A stretch of DNA of 64,000 bases, from assembly GCF_016745425.1 (NCBI RefSeq), contig NZ_JAERVK010000009.1:1-64000 (forward strand), in the 5' to 3' direction. A model generated the notes under the pieces. That model was not told the DNA's origin. It was given only the letters and a program-made list of their open reading frames with translations, and ran no database searches. Position 1 is the first letter of the stretch. Each line of letters begins with the position of its first letter. The translations under genes and the position numbers were made by a program. Of this stretch, positions 27,218-36,100 are shown piece after piece. The DNA is from Candidatus Methylomicrobium oryzae. GTDB taxonomy: Bacteria > Pseudomonadota > Gammaproteobacteria > Methylococcales > Methylomonadaceae.

Positions 27218-28446
27218 GTTTCGACCACGAGCAGATTGCCGGACTAATCCGCAAACTGGCCAGCGCCGACCAATTGTTGGCGCAGACCTATATTAACGGC
27301 TCCGTGTTCGCCGACGACGACAACCGAGGCGCGATCGACAGCTTGAAAAAATCCGGCCTGTTGCGCACGGCCGATACCAGCGATGAATACCGTTTGACCG
27401 GCGATTTAAAGCGCCTGATAGACCGCCTGCTGCTGCGCAACCAGCGTTATCAGCAAAACATCAACATGGCCAAGATGATCCTCAGCGTCGAGGAGGACAT
27501 CGACGACTACCGCGGTGCGTTGGAACGGAACAACCAGGACGAGGCCCAATATCATCTGGAGCAGATCGACGATACGCTGTACGAAGCGATCGAAGCCCTG
27601 GAAAACAGCCTGAGCGTGATGTTCGCGGCAATCACCAGCCAATTCGGCTTCGTCAGTTCGCTGAGCGGCAAGATCCGGCAAAACCAGCGGGCGCTGGCCT
27701 ATGCGCAACAACTGGTGCAGGAACTGAACCATGTCAGGATCGACGACTGTTACGACTGGCTCAGCAGTTGGAGCGCGATGCCGCCGGAACTGAGCCGCAA
27801 AATCATCCGCTTCATTGACCAATATAAAAGCATCGTCGAACGATTGACCGGCATCGTCGGCCGCATGAAGGAATTGCTGTTCAAGTTAAGGCTGCAAGAA
27901 CAAACCGCCAACCGTTGCCGGGCGATGGCGCAGTTTTTGAGGCAGCATCCGGAATGGGAACCGCTGGATTGGAGCGTGGAAAACAATATCCCAAGACTCT
28001 TGCAGCGCGGTCCCGGCCTTACGTTACAGCCCGGCATCAACACGGCCAATCCGATATTGCAGGCCGATCTGGCCTCCATTGTCCACGAACTGCGCCGCCA
28101 AGCCAAACCCATTGCGCCTTTAGCACGCGGCAGCGTCTCATCGCCTCTGGACACCGGGACGCCGGAACGGGTCCCCTACGCTCAAGACCTGTACGAAAAT
28201 TACATCGAAAACCTGTTCGCGCTGGCCCTGGATCAACAAGGCCGTAAAGTCTCCGCATTACATTATTGGAGGGACCAAGGCTTAAAAGTCGAGGCCGGGC
28301 TTTGGCTAGACATGATATTCGCTCAATACTGCTGTTTGCCGAGGCACATCCGTCAGATGATTAATTTAGAGATGCAAGGCGAAAATCTGGCTGGCTTTGA
28401 CGGCAACCAGATCATTGAAGAAATCCAATTGCAACGGGTGGCCTGA
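27214..28446 (+). CDS. jetA: Kleisin-like subunit of the Wadjet-type system (JetA/MksF-like)
   Basis: This is a 410-residue helical protein. An N-terminal winged-helix-like part (about 1-75) is followed by long helices and a C-terminal helical domain (about 310-405). This fits MukF/MksF kleisins, which clamp the SMC heads. The ATG overlaps the previous stop (ATGA), implying coupled translation. It ends 1 base before the GTG start of the nuclease gene. Assignment rests on size, fold pattern and neighbours. Confidence 0.72.
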   Translation: MSFDHEQIAGLIRKLASADQLLAQTYINGSVFADDDNRGAIDSLKKSGLLRTADTSDEYRLTGDLKRLIDRLLLRNQRYQQNINMAKMILSVEEDIDDYRGALERNNQDEAQYHLEQIDDTLYEAIEALENSLSVMFAAITSQFGFVSSLSGKIRQNQRALAYAQQLVQELNHVRIDDCYDWLSSWSAMPPELSRKIIRFIDQYKSIVERLTGIVGRMKELLFKLRLQEQTANRCRAMAQFLRQHPEWEPLDWSVENNIPRLLQRGPGLTLQPGINTANPILQADLASIVHELRRQAKPIAPLARGSVSSPLDTGTPERVPYAQDLYENYIENLFALALDQQGRKVSALHYWRDQGLKVEAGLWLDMIFAQYCCLPRHIRQMINLEMQGENLAGFDGNQIIEEIQLQRVA

Positions 28447-28447
28447 C

Positions 28448-29347
28448 GTGGATCGAAAGTTTTACCGGTGGATCAGCCATCTGGTTAGGGACAAACCGGA
28501 TCAAGCTACCATCCGCCCCTTTACCGTTACCGGTCAGCAAGTACAAACACGTTTTGGCTGCGGCTTTATCCGCAACAACCGTTTGATTTTTAGCGCCGAA
28601 GACAAACGCCAACTGCGCCGACGCCTCATGGATGAAATCGGCCTGGATCCGTTTGTAACTGAGCAACTGCCGGAAAGTCGTTTGGAAATGGCCCAATATC
28701 ATTCCAATGAAAAACTGGCCAACAGGCCTGTAAGCGGCGATCAAGTGTTTTTGAACAGTGCTGACGGTGTAATACGCCTCAACGGTAGAGAAATCCACTT
28801 GCACCCGGAAAGCCTCACATCGGCCGCTCTTCTGTGCCTAAGCTCCAGCATTCGGTCGGTCGAACATCGGACCATCGTGATTGTCGAAAATCTATCTATT
28901 ATGCCGCTATGCCACAGTTGGCAAATACCGTGTATCGATCGCCAAGCGTTATGGCTTTATCGTGGCGATTATAAAACCGGAGCTCAAGCGAAGGCATGTC
29001 ACGATTTTATTGAGCGTTTCGGCCCGAATAAAACCATCATCGTCTTCAGCGACATGGACCCCAAAGGGCTGGAAATTGCGCTGACAATACCTTTCGCGGA
29101 ATACTGGCTCGGTCCCAGCCGGAATATGTGGCAACATTTATTGAACAGTAAATACGCGAGTCAAATTGGTTATGACACTCAATCTCAAGCTATTGCTTAT
29201 TTGCTTGGTTTGCTGGATTCAACCTTATTATCCGCAACGTTTAGGAATCTGATTTCAGTATTGTGCGATACTCGTAGCTCATTTCGGCAAGAACACACGT
29301 ATAGTCATAGTGTGACTTTGGAATTGATCCCAATTAGAGCTAAGTAA
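28448..29347 (+). CDS. jetD: Toprim nuclease of the Wadjet-type system (JetD/MksG-like)
   Basis: JetD cleaves circular DNA once the SMC complex has reeled it in. From the GTG at 28448 (GGGTGG just upstream, 1 base after the kleisin stop) it has 299 residues. The Toprim-type glutamate lies in TIVIVENLS near residue 142. The paired acidic motif is VFSDMDPKGLE near 200-210. Both are intact. An N-terminal helical domain would contact DNA. The length is shorter than I expect for typical JetD (nearer 380-400), and the stop lies immediately before an IS5-family remnant, so loss of a C-terminal tail cannot be excluded. Confidence 0.78.
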   Translation: MDRKFYRWISHLVRDKPDQATIRPFTVTGQQVQTRFGCGFIRNNRLIFSAEDKRQLRRRLMDEIGLDPFVTEQLPESRLEMAQYHSNEKLANRPVSGDQVFLNSADGVIRLNGREIHLHPESLTSAALLCLSSSIRSVEHRTIVIVENLSIMPLCHSWQIPCIDRQALWLYRGDYKTGAQAKACHDFIERFGPNKTIIVFSDMDPKGLEIALTIPFAEYWLGPSRNMWQHLLNSKYASQIGYDTQSQAIAYLLGLLDSTLLSATFRNLISVLCDTRSSFRQEHTYSHSVTLELIPIRAK

Positions 29348-29348
29348 T

Positions 29349-29615
29349 TATGGCGCGAACAAAGGCTATGATATCGACGCCATTGTGGCCCAAGCCGAAG
29401 CAAATCAGATAACGGTCGTCATTTCGCCGCGTCGAAATCGCAAGCCATACCACGACTCTGATCGAGACCGGTATAAACTTCGGCATTGGGTAGAAAATGC
29501 GTTCTTACACCTCAAACGCTGGCATGGTATCGTAACCCCTTATGCCAAAAATACCGCTTCACTCTTGGAGGGAGTGCAAATCCGCTGCATTGCGCTTTGG
29601 GCTGTTATTTTATGA
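29349..29615 (+). pseudogene. 3' remnant of an IS5-family transposase
   Basis: The frame from about 29349 reads YGANKGYDIDAI, then VISPRRNRK and RHWVENAFLHLKRWHGI, ending KNTASLLEGVQIRCIALW. This is the C-terminal third of an IS5-type DDE transposase, including the catalytic-glutamate region. The start, N-terminus and terminal repeats are absent. It begins directly after the jetD stop and ends 10 bases before the alcohol dehydrogenase stop, marking one edge of the defence operon. Confidence 0.85.
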
Positions 29616-29624
29616 CGGCACTGT

Positions 29625-30788
29625 CTAAGGCGTCATCACCACCTTAACGCAATCCTCTTGCTTTTCCTGAAAGATCTTGTAGCCGTGCGCGACTTCCGAC
29701 AGCGGCAGGCGATGGGTGATGATGTCGTCGAGCCTGACCTTGCCCTGTTCGACGTACTGCAGCAGTTCGTCGATATATTTATGGACCGGCGCCTGGCCGC
29801 CTTTCAGCACGATGGCTTTATCGAAGAATTGCCCGACCGGGAAGTTGTCGTAATAGGTCGGATAAACACCCAGCACCGATACGATGCCGCCGCGTCGAAC
29901 CGCGCTCATGCAGGCTTCCAGCACTTTCGTCGAGCCCACTTCGAGGTTGATCGCGGCTTTGGCTTTTTCGAGCACCGAGCGTCCGGGCTCGAACCCGACT
30001 GCATCGACGCATACATCCGCACCGCGCCCTTCGGTCAGGGTTCGGATCTGTTCGACGACATCCTTGGCATCGTCTTCCCAAAGGACAGTTTCACACCCGG
30101 ATGCGGCTTTGGCTTTCTCCAATCGATAAGGCAGAATATCCACGACGATCACTTTACCGGCGCCGCGCAGCCCCGCGCATTTCGCGGCCATGATCCCGAC
30201 CGGCCCCGCGCCGAAAATCGCCACGCTTTCGCCGCCTTTGACCTCGCCCCAATCGATGCCGGTGTAGCCGGTCGGGAAAATATCGGTCAGGAACAGGACC
30301 TGTTCGTCGGTCAGATTTTCAGGAACCCGGCGCGGGCCGAAGTCGGCATAGGGTACGCGCACGTATTCCGCCTGTCCTCCGTTGTAGCCGCCGTACAAAT
30401 CGGTATAGCCGAACAGTGCGCCGCCTTTTTCGCTCAGTAAGCCGCCTTCCGGGCCGTAGTGTTCGGGATTGGAATTCACGCAATGGCCGGGCAATTGGTG
30501 ATGGCAGAAGAAGCAGGTTCCGCAGGCGATCGGAAAAGGCACGACGACGCGGTCGCCCTGTTTGAACCGGGTCACGGCCGGGCCGGTTTCTTCCACGATT
30601 CCCATGAATTCGTGGCCCATTACCATCGGGCGCACTTGCGGGATTCCGCCGGAATACATATGCAGGTCGGAGCCGCAGATGGCCGTGGCGGTAACTTTTA
30701 GAATCATATCCCTGTCGTCGTGAATCGCCGGATCGGGGACGGTATCGTACGAAATATTTTTCGGGCCGTGTATTTGGGCTGCTTTCAT
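29625..30788 (-). CDS. Zinc-dependent alcohol dehydrogenase family protein
   Basis: This is an NAD(P)-linked medium-chain dehydrogenase of 387 residues. The catalytic zinc region AICGSDLHMYSG and GHEFMGIV and the structural zinc cysteines (CGTCFFCHHQLPGHC) are present, as is a Rossmann glycine motif GAGPVGIM near 190. It resembles the glutathione-independent formaldehyde dehydrogenase and threonine dehydrogenase-like branch, so formaldehyde or another short aldehyde or alcohol is a plausible substrate in a methylotroph. It is minus strand, with the small secreted-protein gene lying 124 bases upstream in the same orientation. Confidence 0.85.
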   Translation of the reverse strand: MKAAQIHGPKNISYDTVPDPAIHDDRDMILKVTATAICGSDLHMYSGGIPQVRPMVMGHEFMGIVEETGPAVTRFKQGDRVVVPFPIACGTCFFCHHQLPGHCVNSNPEHYGPEGGLLSEKGGALFGYTDLYGGYNGGQAEYVRVPYADFGPRRVPENLTDEQVLFLTDIFPTGYTGIDWGEVKGGESVAIFGAGPVGIMAAKCAGLRGAGKVIVVDILPYRLEKAKAASGCETVLWEDDAKDVVEQIRTLTEGRGADVCVDAVGFEPGRSVLEKAKAAINLEVGSTKVLEACMSAVRRGGIVSVLGVYPTYYDNFPVGQFFDKAIVLKGGQAPVHKYIDELLQYVEQGKVRLDDIITHRLPLSEVAHGYKIFQEKQEDCVKVVMTP

Positions 30789-30912
30789 AATGACTACCTC
30801 CGACGGGAAAATAGGGGATTGCTCGCCCTAAGGGCGCGGCATTTTCTTGCGTGTTTACCTGCCCCCCCTGTCCAAGGCCGGGCGGGTATTTTTCTGTTTG
30901 GGGCATGCCCTC

Positions 30913-31356
30913 TTATTTCCGGTTGAGGCCGCTGCCGCCGGGTATGGCGTCTCGCATCATGTTGTCGCCGCCCGGACTGACGGTATCTTTATTGATGTTT
31001 TCCGTATCGGGCGCGGAGCCTTTGTTCATTTTTTCCGTGTCGAAAGTGGTATCCCTGCGCACGGGCTCGTCGGTGGAACTGGTGCCTTTATTCATGTGGG
31101 GACTGGTTCCTCTTCGGCTTTCAGTGTCGTGAGAGTCTTTCCGACTGCCGGCTTGTTCCTGGATCTTTCCTGTTTCCATGGAAGGGGTTTCTATTCTTCG
31201 CTCTTCCGCATGCGCAGGCGGGCCGGTATAAATCAGGCTGGCGCCGGTAATCAACGTTAAGCAGAACGGTTTTGCGGTGAATTTGATCGTCTTGGACCGG
31301 ATGGTATTCACGGGCTGTAGGTTTGCAGTATTCGACGGTTGCTCTATAGCTTTCAT
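30913..31356 (-). CDS. Small secreted protein, paralogue of the gene at 32524-33009
   Basis: This is a 147-residue protein with a hydrophobic signal segment (PFCLTLITGASLIYTGPPAHA, cleavage likely after AHA near residue 50). The mature part is polar, disordered-looking and without cysteines. The C-terminal half shares a pattern with the gene at 32524-33009: TSPHMNK, then TEKMN, DTENINKDTVSPGGDNMMRD and AIPGGSGLNRK. AGAGAA lies upstream of the ATG. I recognise no family. Expression and function are unknown; the conserved tail suggests a real, constrained protein. Confidence 0.6.
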   Translation of the reverse strand: MKAIEQPSNTANLQPVNTIRSKTIKFTAKPFCLTLITGASLIYTGPPAHAEERRIETPSMETGKIQEQAGSRKDSHDTESRRGTSPHMNKGTSSTDEPVRRDTTFDTEKMNKGSAPDTENINKDTVSPGGDNMMRDAIPGGSGLNRK

Positions 31357-32523
31357 AATGGCGTTCTCTAGGGAAAATATTGCGAGTGATTGAAGTTTTG
31401 TTGTCGCCCGAATATATCATTGCCGGAATTAGTCCCGGCCCAGGCCTGCCAGGTTTTAAAAACCTGGCAGGTCTACCACCTATACCGGGAAGTTAATATC
31501 GGCCAGATCCTAAGGGCCCGACCGTCGGGCGGGATTTCTGAACAGGCTCCGGGAAATACCACGGGGCCTTATTTGTAAAGATTAACTATCCGTCTTGCAG
31601 GAGTCGGTACGTTCCCGCATATTGCCCTCGAAGTGACGAAACGAGGTTTTCGGTAATGCGGTATCGGAAACCCTTGTCCCATCCATGGTCAAGTGGCCTC
31701 TACTGGAATCTTGACTGCTTCATAACCCGGAGGTAGAGCCTATGGGGGGCGTTGATATGGAACGATCAGTGTTTGGTTGCAGCGGGTCTGTTTGCGCTCA
31801 AGCATGGCAACGATTTTGCCGGATTACCAAAATCGGCGTGGAAGGAGAACCCTACGGTTTAAGGGGCGAAATGCGCGTGCCAGAGGCCTCCTTGGAGAAG
31901 GCTTACGAAAAGCTTTACAACACATTGAAATACCTTGGTTTATTTATCTGACGGATTTGCCTGGCGCTGATTCCATCGCCAGGGTTATCGCGACACGGCT
32001 TAAACCCAGTGAGCTATCGACTTGTGCTCATTCCCTCCAACTCTGGTTCGATGGGCAAAGCGGGCTAAACCGATACTTCTCTCGGAATACAAGATCGGCC
32101 GTCGACAAAGCGAAAAATAGAAGCAAAGACGACGGGTTTGGCGATGGACGTGCAATGAGTGTCGGCATGGCGCGATTGAAAAATTCATGGATGGAATAGT
32201 CGAGGTTCATCGTGAAAGGAATCGTCAGAAGCGGGGCATGCGCTTTTGGACGATTCTTAGTTTTATAGTGCTCATCAGATCCCTCTCTAAAGTATTTTCA
32301 TCTTGCGTAGGAGCGAACTCATTCGCTTTTCACGCGCGTGACCGGATGAATGTATTCGCTTTAAGCCGGAGCCCCTCATGCCGGTAAGGATTCCCTGACC
32401 ATGACTGCCGGAAGGCGGTCTTGCCGCGGCCACCAGCCGTGATCAATTTATTATATCGACCTTGAATCTTCCAGACGCTCTTCCATCAGATCAGCCACGA
32501 TTTCATGCCGAACCCCTGCCGAG
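31357..32523. other. 1.2-kb stretch without a supported gene
   Basis: Open frames here (for example around 31742-32199 on the plus strand) have poor codon use, no ribosome site and no recognisable similarity. The stretch includes a dispersed palindrome at 31445-31471 and otherwise looks like decayed DNA between two duplicated small genes. Confidence 0.5.
31445..31471. repeat. Dispersed palindrome, copy of the hairpin at 11550-11582
   Basis: CCTGCCAGGTTTT (31445-31457) and AAAACCTGGCAGG (31459-31471) form a near-perfect stem. The core ACCTGGCAGGT is the same as in the repeat after rnfH. Confidence 0.7.
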
Positions 32524-33009
32524 TTATTGCCGATTGAGGCCGTTGCTACCCGGTATCGCGTCTCGTATCATGTTGTCGCTGCCGGGGCTGACCGTGTCCT
32601 TACGGATGTTTTCGGTATTGGGGACCGGATCGGGATTCATTTTTTCCGTACCGAGCGTGGTGCCAGGGCGCGGCGGTTCGTTGCGTTGCGTTACGTTTTT
32701 GTCCATATGAGGGCTGGTTCCGCTCCAGCGGCCTGGCGCATCGCTTTTTTTCTTTTCTTCATTGTTTCGTACGATTCGCAGGTTCGTCGGAGGGGCGAGG
32801 AGACCTTCAGTGTCTTGACGCGCTCCGGGCGGCATGGGATGGCTGCCTGTCCCAGGCCCTTCTTGGGCATGCGATGGATTGCCCGGAAATATCAGGACGG
32901 CGCCGAAAATCATCGATAACCAGAACCGGGATACGACAGGCATAACGCCATCGCCGCCTTTTCTGAAATGTGCGGATGCCATATCCGGCCGTGTCTGGTT
33001 AGTTTGCAT
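32524..33009 (-). CDS. Small secreted protein, paralogue of the gene at 30913-31356
   Basis: This is a 161-residue protein with a signal peptide (SRFWLSMIFGAVLIFPGNPSHA). AGAGGA precedes the ATG. The mature protein is proline- and charge-rich. Its last 65 residues follow the same pattern as the paralogue: GTSPHMDKN, LGTEKMN, NTENIRKDTVSPGSDNMIRD and AIPGSNGLNRQ. The C-terminus is far better conserved than the middle, so the tail is likely the functional part. I recognise no family. Confidence 0.6.
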   Translation of the reverse strand: MQTNQTRPDMASAHFRKGGDGVMPVVSRFWLSMIFGAVLIFPGNPSHAQEGPGTGSHPMPPGARQDTEGLLAPPTNLRIVRNNEEKKKSDAPGRWSGTSPHMDKNVTQRNEPPRPGTTLGTEKMNPDPVPNTENIRKDTVSPGSDNMIRDAIPGSNGLNRQ

Positions 33010-33455
33010 GACGGGGTCCTCTCTTGGAGCTGATGGGTGAAGATCAATACGATTTAAAAACGGTATGCAAATACGTACCTGGTTGCCCGGTTTGCATTTG
33101 TTTTCCTGCAGGGGCAGGCGATCGACAAAAACCGGACATCGGATACGCCGTCAATATTCGCGCTTAACAGCCTCGTTTTCCGGAATACGGAACGGACGGA
33201 CTACCAGTCGAAACTTGCCAGGCGAAATTTGCGGGAACAGATTGATATAAGGTTAATAGGAGAAGCGGGATCAGGTCGGTGCGTTGCCGCATATTGGCCG
33301 CGGAACTTTAGTGGAATGATTGTTTGAAAAAGCATTGCCTGCTTTTGATGTCCGGGAGGCCTGGATCCGAGGGCAGAGAGACGTTTGGGGAAGGGGAAGG
33401 GCGTTTGTCCCGCTAAAGCACGACAGGCACGCCCTTCAATCAACGGCATAAACCG
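33010..33455. other. Intergenic stretch, nothing recognised
   Basis: About 450 bases lie between the secreted-protein gene and the patatin 3' fragment. I see no gene, repeat or clear promoter. Confidence 0.4.
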
Positions 33456-33690
33456 TTAGGTCGCATTCGGCCTCAGCCACCGCAAGAAGTGCTGCAGACG
33501 CTCTTTTGCGCTCAGGTCGAGGTTATCGACTCTCCCCCGCCACAGGTACAGCGGATTGATCAGCCTGAGGTAAATCCAAATGACCGGCATCAGGAGCAGC
33601 GCCGGGACCACATTCAAGACGATGGGTTTGACCGCCCCGATGGTCAGGTGCGGCGGCTTCACGGATGCGAACATCCGTGTTAAATGTCGG
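33456..33690 (-). pseudogene. 3' fragment of a patatin-like phospholipase gene
   Basis: About 70 codons repeat the C-terminal end of the intact patatin-like gene at 37372-39159: LNVVPALLLMPVIWIYLRL, then LYLWRGRVDNLDLS and HFLRWL. No catalytic domain is present upstream; the frame runs into unrelated sequence beyond about 33690. Bases 33511-33633 match 37412-37534 with only two visible differences. It is a remnant of duplication or recombination and probably not expressed as a functional protein. Confidence 0.8.
33511..33633. repeat. Direct repeat, left copy (patatin 3' end)
   Basis: This segment recurs at 37412-37534 in the same orientation, offset by about 3.9 kb, with two differences seen by eye. 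The pair brackets the ATP-grasp, peptide and HExxH genes. Confidence 0.85.
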
Positions 33691-33736
33691 GACCCAACGC
33701 CACGGCGAGCAGAACCCGGCAGACTTCGGTAATAAT

Positions 33737-35617
33737 TTATTCGGTGTTTTGCGCGCCGTTTTCATAGAGGCGCAGCAGCTCCAGAAGTTGTTGCCGAGTG
33801 CGTGGCGAACTGAGCGGTTGCCCATCCCTTGCGCTAAAAAGTACTCCCGGGGTAAGATGAATTTTGTCCAGCCGGTCGACAGGCAAGCCGGTTTGCAGCA
33901 GTTCGTCCGTTTGAACGACAAGAATCAGCGCCTCGACCTCGCGATTCATCAATAGGGCGAAGGTTCTATCGAAAAGCCCGGGCTCGGGAAATGGCATGGC
34001 GTTTCCCCGGTTCGTCAGAGTTTCGCCGTGGCTCGTCAAAAAGCACCCAACGCCGTTGGCTAGCAATTCGGCATGCCGGAACTTCCCTGCCTTCATGGCT
34101 TCCTCGCCGCCTAAGAACACTTCGATCGGAATGCGGCCTTCCCCTTGGATTAAACCCTGGAAATAGACGGGCAGCTTGGCTTTGGCCGTAGGGTTTCCTC
34201 CGAAGTAAGGGGCGTAATTGACCTCGTTGATGACGGCACCGTTCTCATGCCAGGGACGGGCAATATCTACGGAGATAATATCGATGCCCGCATTGGTGAG
34301 ACCGAAAAGGCGGGCCGCGCGGACGGCAAGTTCCGCGTTGTCGGGATGGACGTCGCCGGTGGCGTCTTCGATGTTTCCGCCCCATTCGGAAGATTCGATG
34401 CGCCGTAAGGCGACCTTCACTCCGGCTTCAGGGATAGACTCGGCGGTAAGACCTTGCTCAGCAATGGATTCGAACGCCAAGTCGTCCAGCCGGATGGGTT
34501 TGCTTCTCGACCAGGACGGCTTCTTTCGGGCTTCGTCGAAAGCCAGCTGCACCAGTTCGGCAATCGTGTGCGTGCCGTCCCCGGTGACCGATTTCGGCTT
34601 TCTGCTCAGGGCGTACAATAATTCGCCGTTGGCTACCAGCAATCGGTAACAGATGCCCGGTACTTCGCGCTCGATCAGAACGGTTGTCGTAAGGCCAGCG
34701 GCGAACTTGAAAGCCTCTGACAGCTTTTGTGCGTCGTTGATGCCGACCGTTACTCCTTCGCTGCGGTCCCGGTCCACCGGCTTGACGACTATCGGCCAGC
34801 CTAGTTTTTCGGCGGCCTGAAGCGCGGCGGATGCGTTCGAAACCGTAGTATGCAGAGGAGCCGGCAAACCGGCCGAACGGAGAATTTGTGCCGTCCAGTG
34901 TTTCTTCTGAACCAGCTTCGAGCCGATGGCCGAGTCTTCGGCGACGGAACTTCTGTCCGTGATGCGGGAGCGCGCGCCGTAACCCAACTGGTAAACGCCG
35001 GCGCCCAAATGCCGGAAAGGGATATGCTGCAGGTAGGCCTGGTTGAGGATAGGCACCGTTGAGATGCCGACCGGCACTATCGAACGTAACGGTTTCAGCG
35101 CTTTTTCCTCGATCAGCTCGTAAAGTTTGGTCAGGTCAGAGAGGGGACGGTAATGCGCAGCGGCCCAGGTCACAAAGTCGAGCGCGGCATTGTAAGCGAT
35201 CACGGTGCATTTCTGCGCGATCAGATCGATTCGGGGGATGGCGACGGTGGCCAATCCGGCGGACGGGTTTTGGGCGTCGGGTTCGATTCCTAGAACGCGC
35301 CCGGCATCGAAAACCGGGATTCTGGCGAGCTGCTGCAAAGCGCGTCCGACCAGCAGGATTCGCCAGGTAAATTCGATCATCCGGCTTACCGTTGGATCGG
35401 AAGAAGGAAGGGCTGTACCGGGCGATTCTAGGTTTATTGCAAATACTTCTTCCAGACAGCGGTCCAGTGCTATAAAATCAACATCGCCGGATAATCTCAA
35501 CCGCAAGGTCAACTGCGAAGTCGGTTGCCGCAGTCCGTGCCGGTAACCAAGTTGATTCTGTAAAAGTTTCATCTGCGCGTTGTTATAAAAGCCGGATTGA
35601 ACAGTAATATTTGACAC
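33737..35617 (-). CDS. Cyanophycin-synthetase-like ATP-grasp ligase
   Basis: This 626-residue protein has an N-terminal domain of about 215 residues with no clear motif. An ATP-grasp domain (about 220-490) follows, patterned like the central part of cyanophycin synthetase: YGARSRITDRSSVAEDSAIGS, then WPIVVKPVDRDRSEGVTVGI and ISVDIARPWHENGAVINEVNY with the metal-binding INEVN. Cyanophycin synthetase continues into a Mur-ligase domain; here about 110 residues of other sequence end the protein. ATP-grasp enzymes join a carboxylate to an amine through an acyl phosphate. It diverges from a repeat-containing peptide gene 123 bases away, so peptide modification, such as amide formation on the peptide's side chains or end, is a reasonable inference. 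No transport motif is present. Confidence 0.8.
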   Translation of the reverse strand: MSNITVQSGFYNNAQMKLLQNQLGYRHGLRQPTSQLTLRLRLSGDVDFIALDRCLEEVFAINLESPGTALPSSDPTVSRMIEFTWRILLVGRALQQLARIPVFDAGRVLGIEPDAQNPSAGLATVAIPRIDLIAQKCTVIAYNAALDFVTWAAAHYRPLSDLTKLYELIEEKALKPLRSIVPVGISTVPILNQAYLQHIPFRHLGAGVYQLGYGARSRITDRSSVAEDSAIGSKLVQKKHWTAQILRSAGLPAPLHTTVSNASAALQAAEKLGWPIVVKPVDRDRSEGVTVGINDAQKLSEAFKFAAGLTTTVLIEREVPGICYRLLVANGELLYALSRKPKSVTGDGTHTIAELVQLAFDEARKKPSWSRSKPIRLDDLAFESIAEQGLTAESIPEAGVKVALRRIESSEWGGNIEDATGDVHPDNAELAVRAARLFGLTNAGIDIISVDIARPWHENGAVINEVNYAPYFGGNPTAKAKLPVYFQGLIQGEGRIPIEVFLGGEEAMKAGKFRHAELLANGVGCFLTSHGETLTNRGNAMPFPEPGLFDRTFALLMNREVEALILVVQTDELLQTGLPVDRLDKIHLTPGVLFSARDGQPLSSPRTRQQLLELLRLYENGAQNTE

Positions 35618-35649
35618 ATTGTATTCGGCATGATGGTTCTTGGGATATA

Positions 35650-35667
35650 CGAGTTAGCTCTAACTCG
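35650..35667. promoter_or_regulatory. Palindromic operator candidate between divergent genes
   Basis: CGAGTTAG-CT-CTAACTCG has perfect 8-base arms. It is centred in the 123-base gap between the ATP-grasp start (35617) and the peptide start (35741). Position and symmetry suit a dimeric repressor that controls both directions. No regulator gene is adjacent. Confidence 0.5.
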
Positions 35668-35740
35668 ACCTGGATACATCATATTCCATTCAACGGTTTC
35701 ATTGCCACCCTTTGACCCGCTAACCATTAAGGAGCGAATT

Positions 35741-35977
35741 ATGAATAAAAAACTGGTCCTCGATCAGAGCCGGCTGCTCGGCTTCAAGCTTTTAGTGAAA
35801 GATCCCGGCAATCCGTTTGCCGGCAGTGCAATGATTGGCAAGGTACCCGCTCCGGTTGGGGCAAAGGTAGGTAAAATTCCGGCAGCGGCTCTTATAGGTG
35901 CGAAGGTCGGCAAGGTTGACCGTGCCCAAGTGGCTTTCTCGTCTATCATTGGGGCCAAGATCGGTAAAGTCGCTTAA
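35741..35977 (+). CDS. Candidate RiPP precursor peptide with repeated core units
   Basis: This 78-residue peptide has a strong AAGGAG site six bases before the ATG. The first 28 residues look leader-like (KLVLDQSRLLGFKLLVKD). The rest carries repeats of the form [VI]GAK[VI]GK[VI]: IGKV near 33, VGAKVGKI, IGAKVGKV and IGAKIGKVA at the end, spaced by short alanine/proline-rich linkers. Repeated, lysine-rich, near-identical short units after a distinct leader are typical of multi-core RiPP precursors. Neighbours support this: a divergent ATP-grasp ligase and, 283 bases downstream, an HExxH protein of a peptide-hydroxylase family. No cysteine is present, ruling out thioether chemistry. A short amphipathic antimicrobial or structural peptide is the alternative. 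Confidence 0.75.
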   Translation: MNKKLVLDQSRLLGFKLLVKDPGNPFAGSAMIGKVPAPVGAKVGKIPAAALIGAKVGKVDRAQVAFSSIIGAKIGKVA

Positions 35978-36059
35978 ACTCTTAATTTTTATGGAGTAGA
36001 GGTGAGTATGGCCGGGCAACCGTTAAAGGTCTAATCGGCCGTACCATAGAGTGCCGAGA

Positions 36060-36100
36060 TAAATTTGCCGTTTCGACAGGGTTGGGACGGCAAAATTTTA
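36060..36100 (+). terminator. Hairpin after the candidate precursor gene
   Basis: TAAATTTGCCGT (36060-36071) pairs with ACGGCAAAATTTTA (36087-36100) with one bulge. It could terminate or attenuate transcription between the abundant peptide message and the downstream HExxH gene, as often occurs after RiPP precursor genes. Confidence 0.5.

Noticed and set aside
31742-32199. Overlapping plus-strand frames between the two secreted-protein genes
   Set aside because: They overlap each other in different frames, have poor codon use and match nothing recognised; likely decayed or non-coding DNA.
33737-35617. Assignment of the ATP-grasp protein as a classical graspetide (MdnC-type) ligase
   Set aside because: The motif pattern follows cyanophycin synthetase, and the nearby peptide lacks the Thr/Ser/Lys plus Glu/Asp core pattern expected for graspetides.
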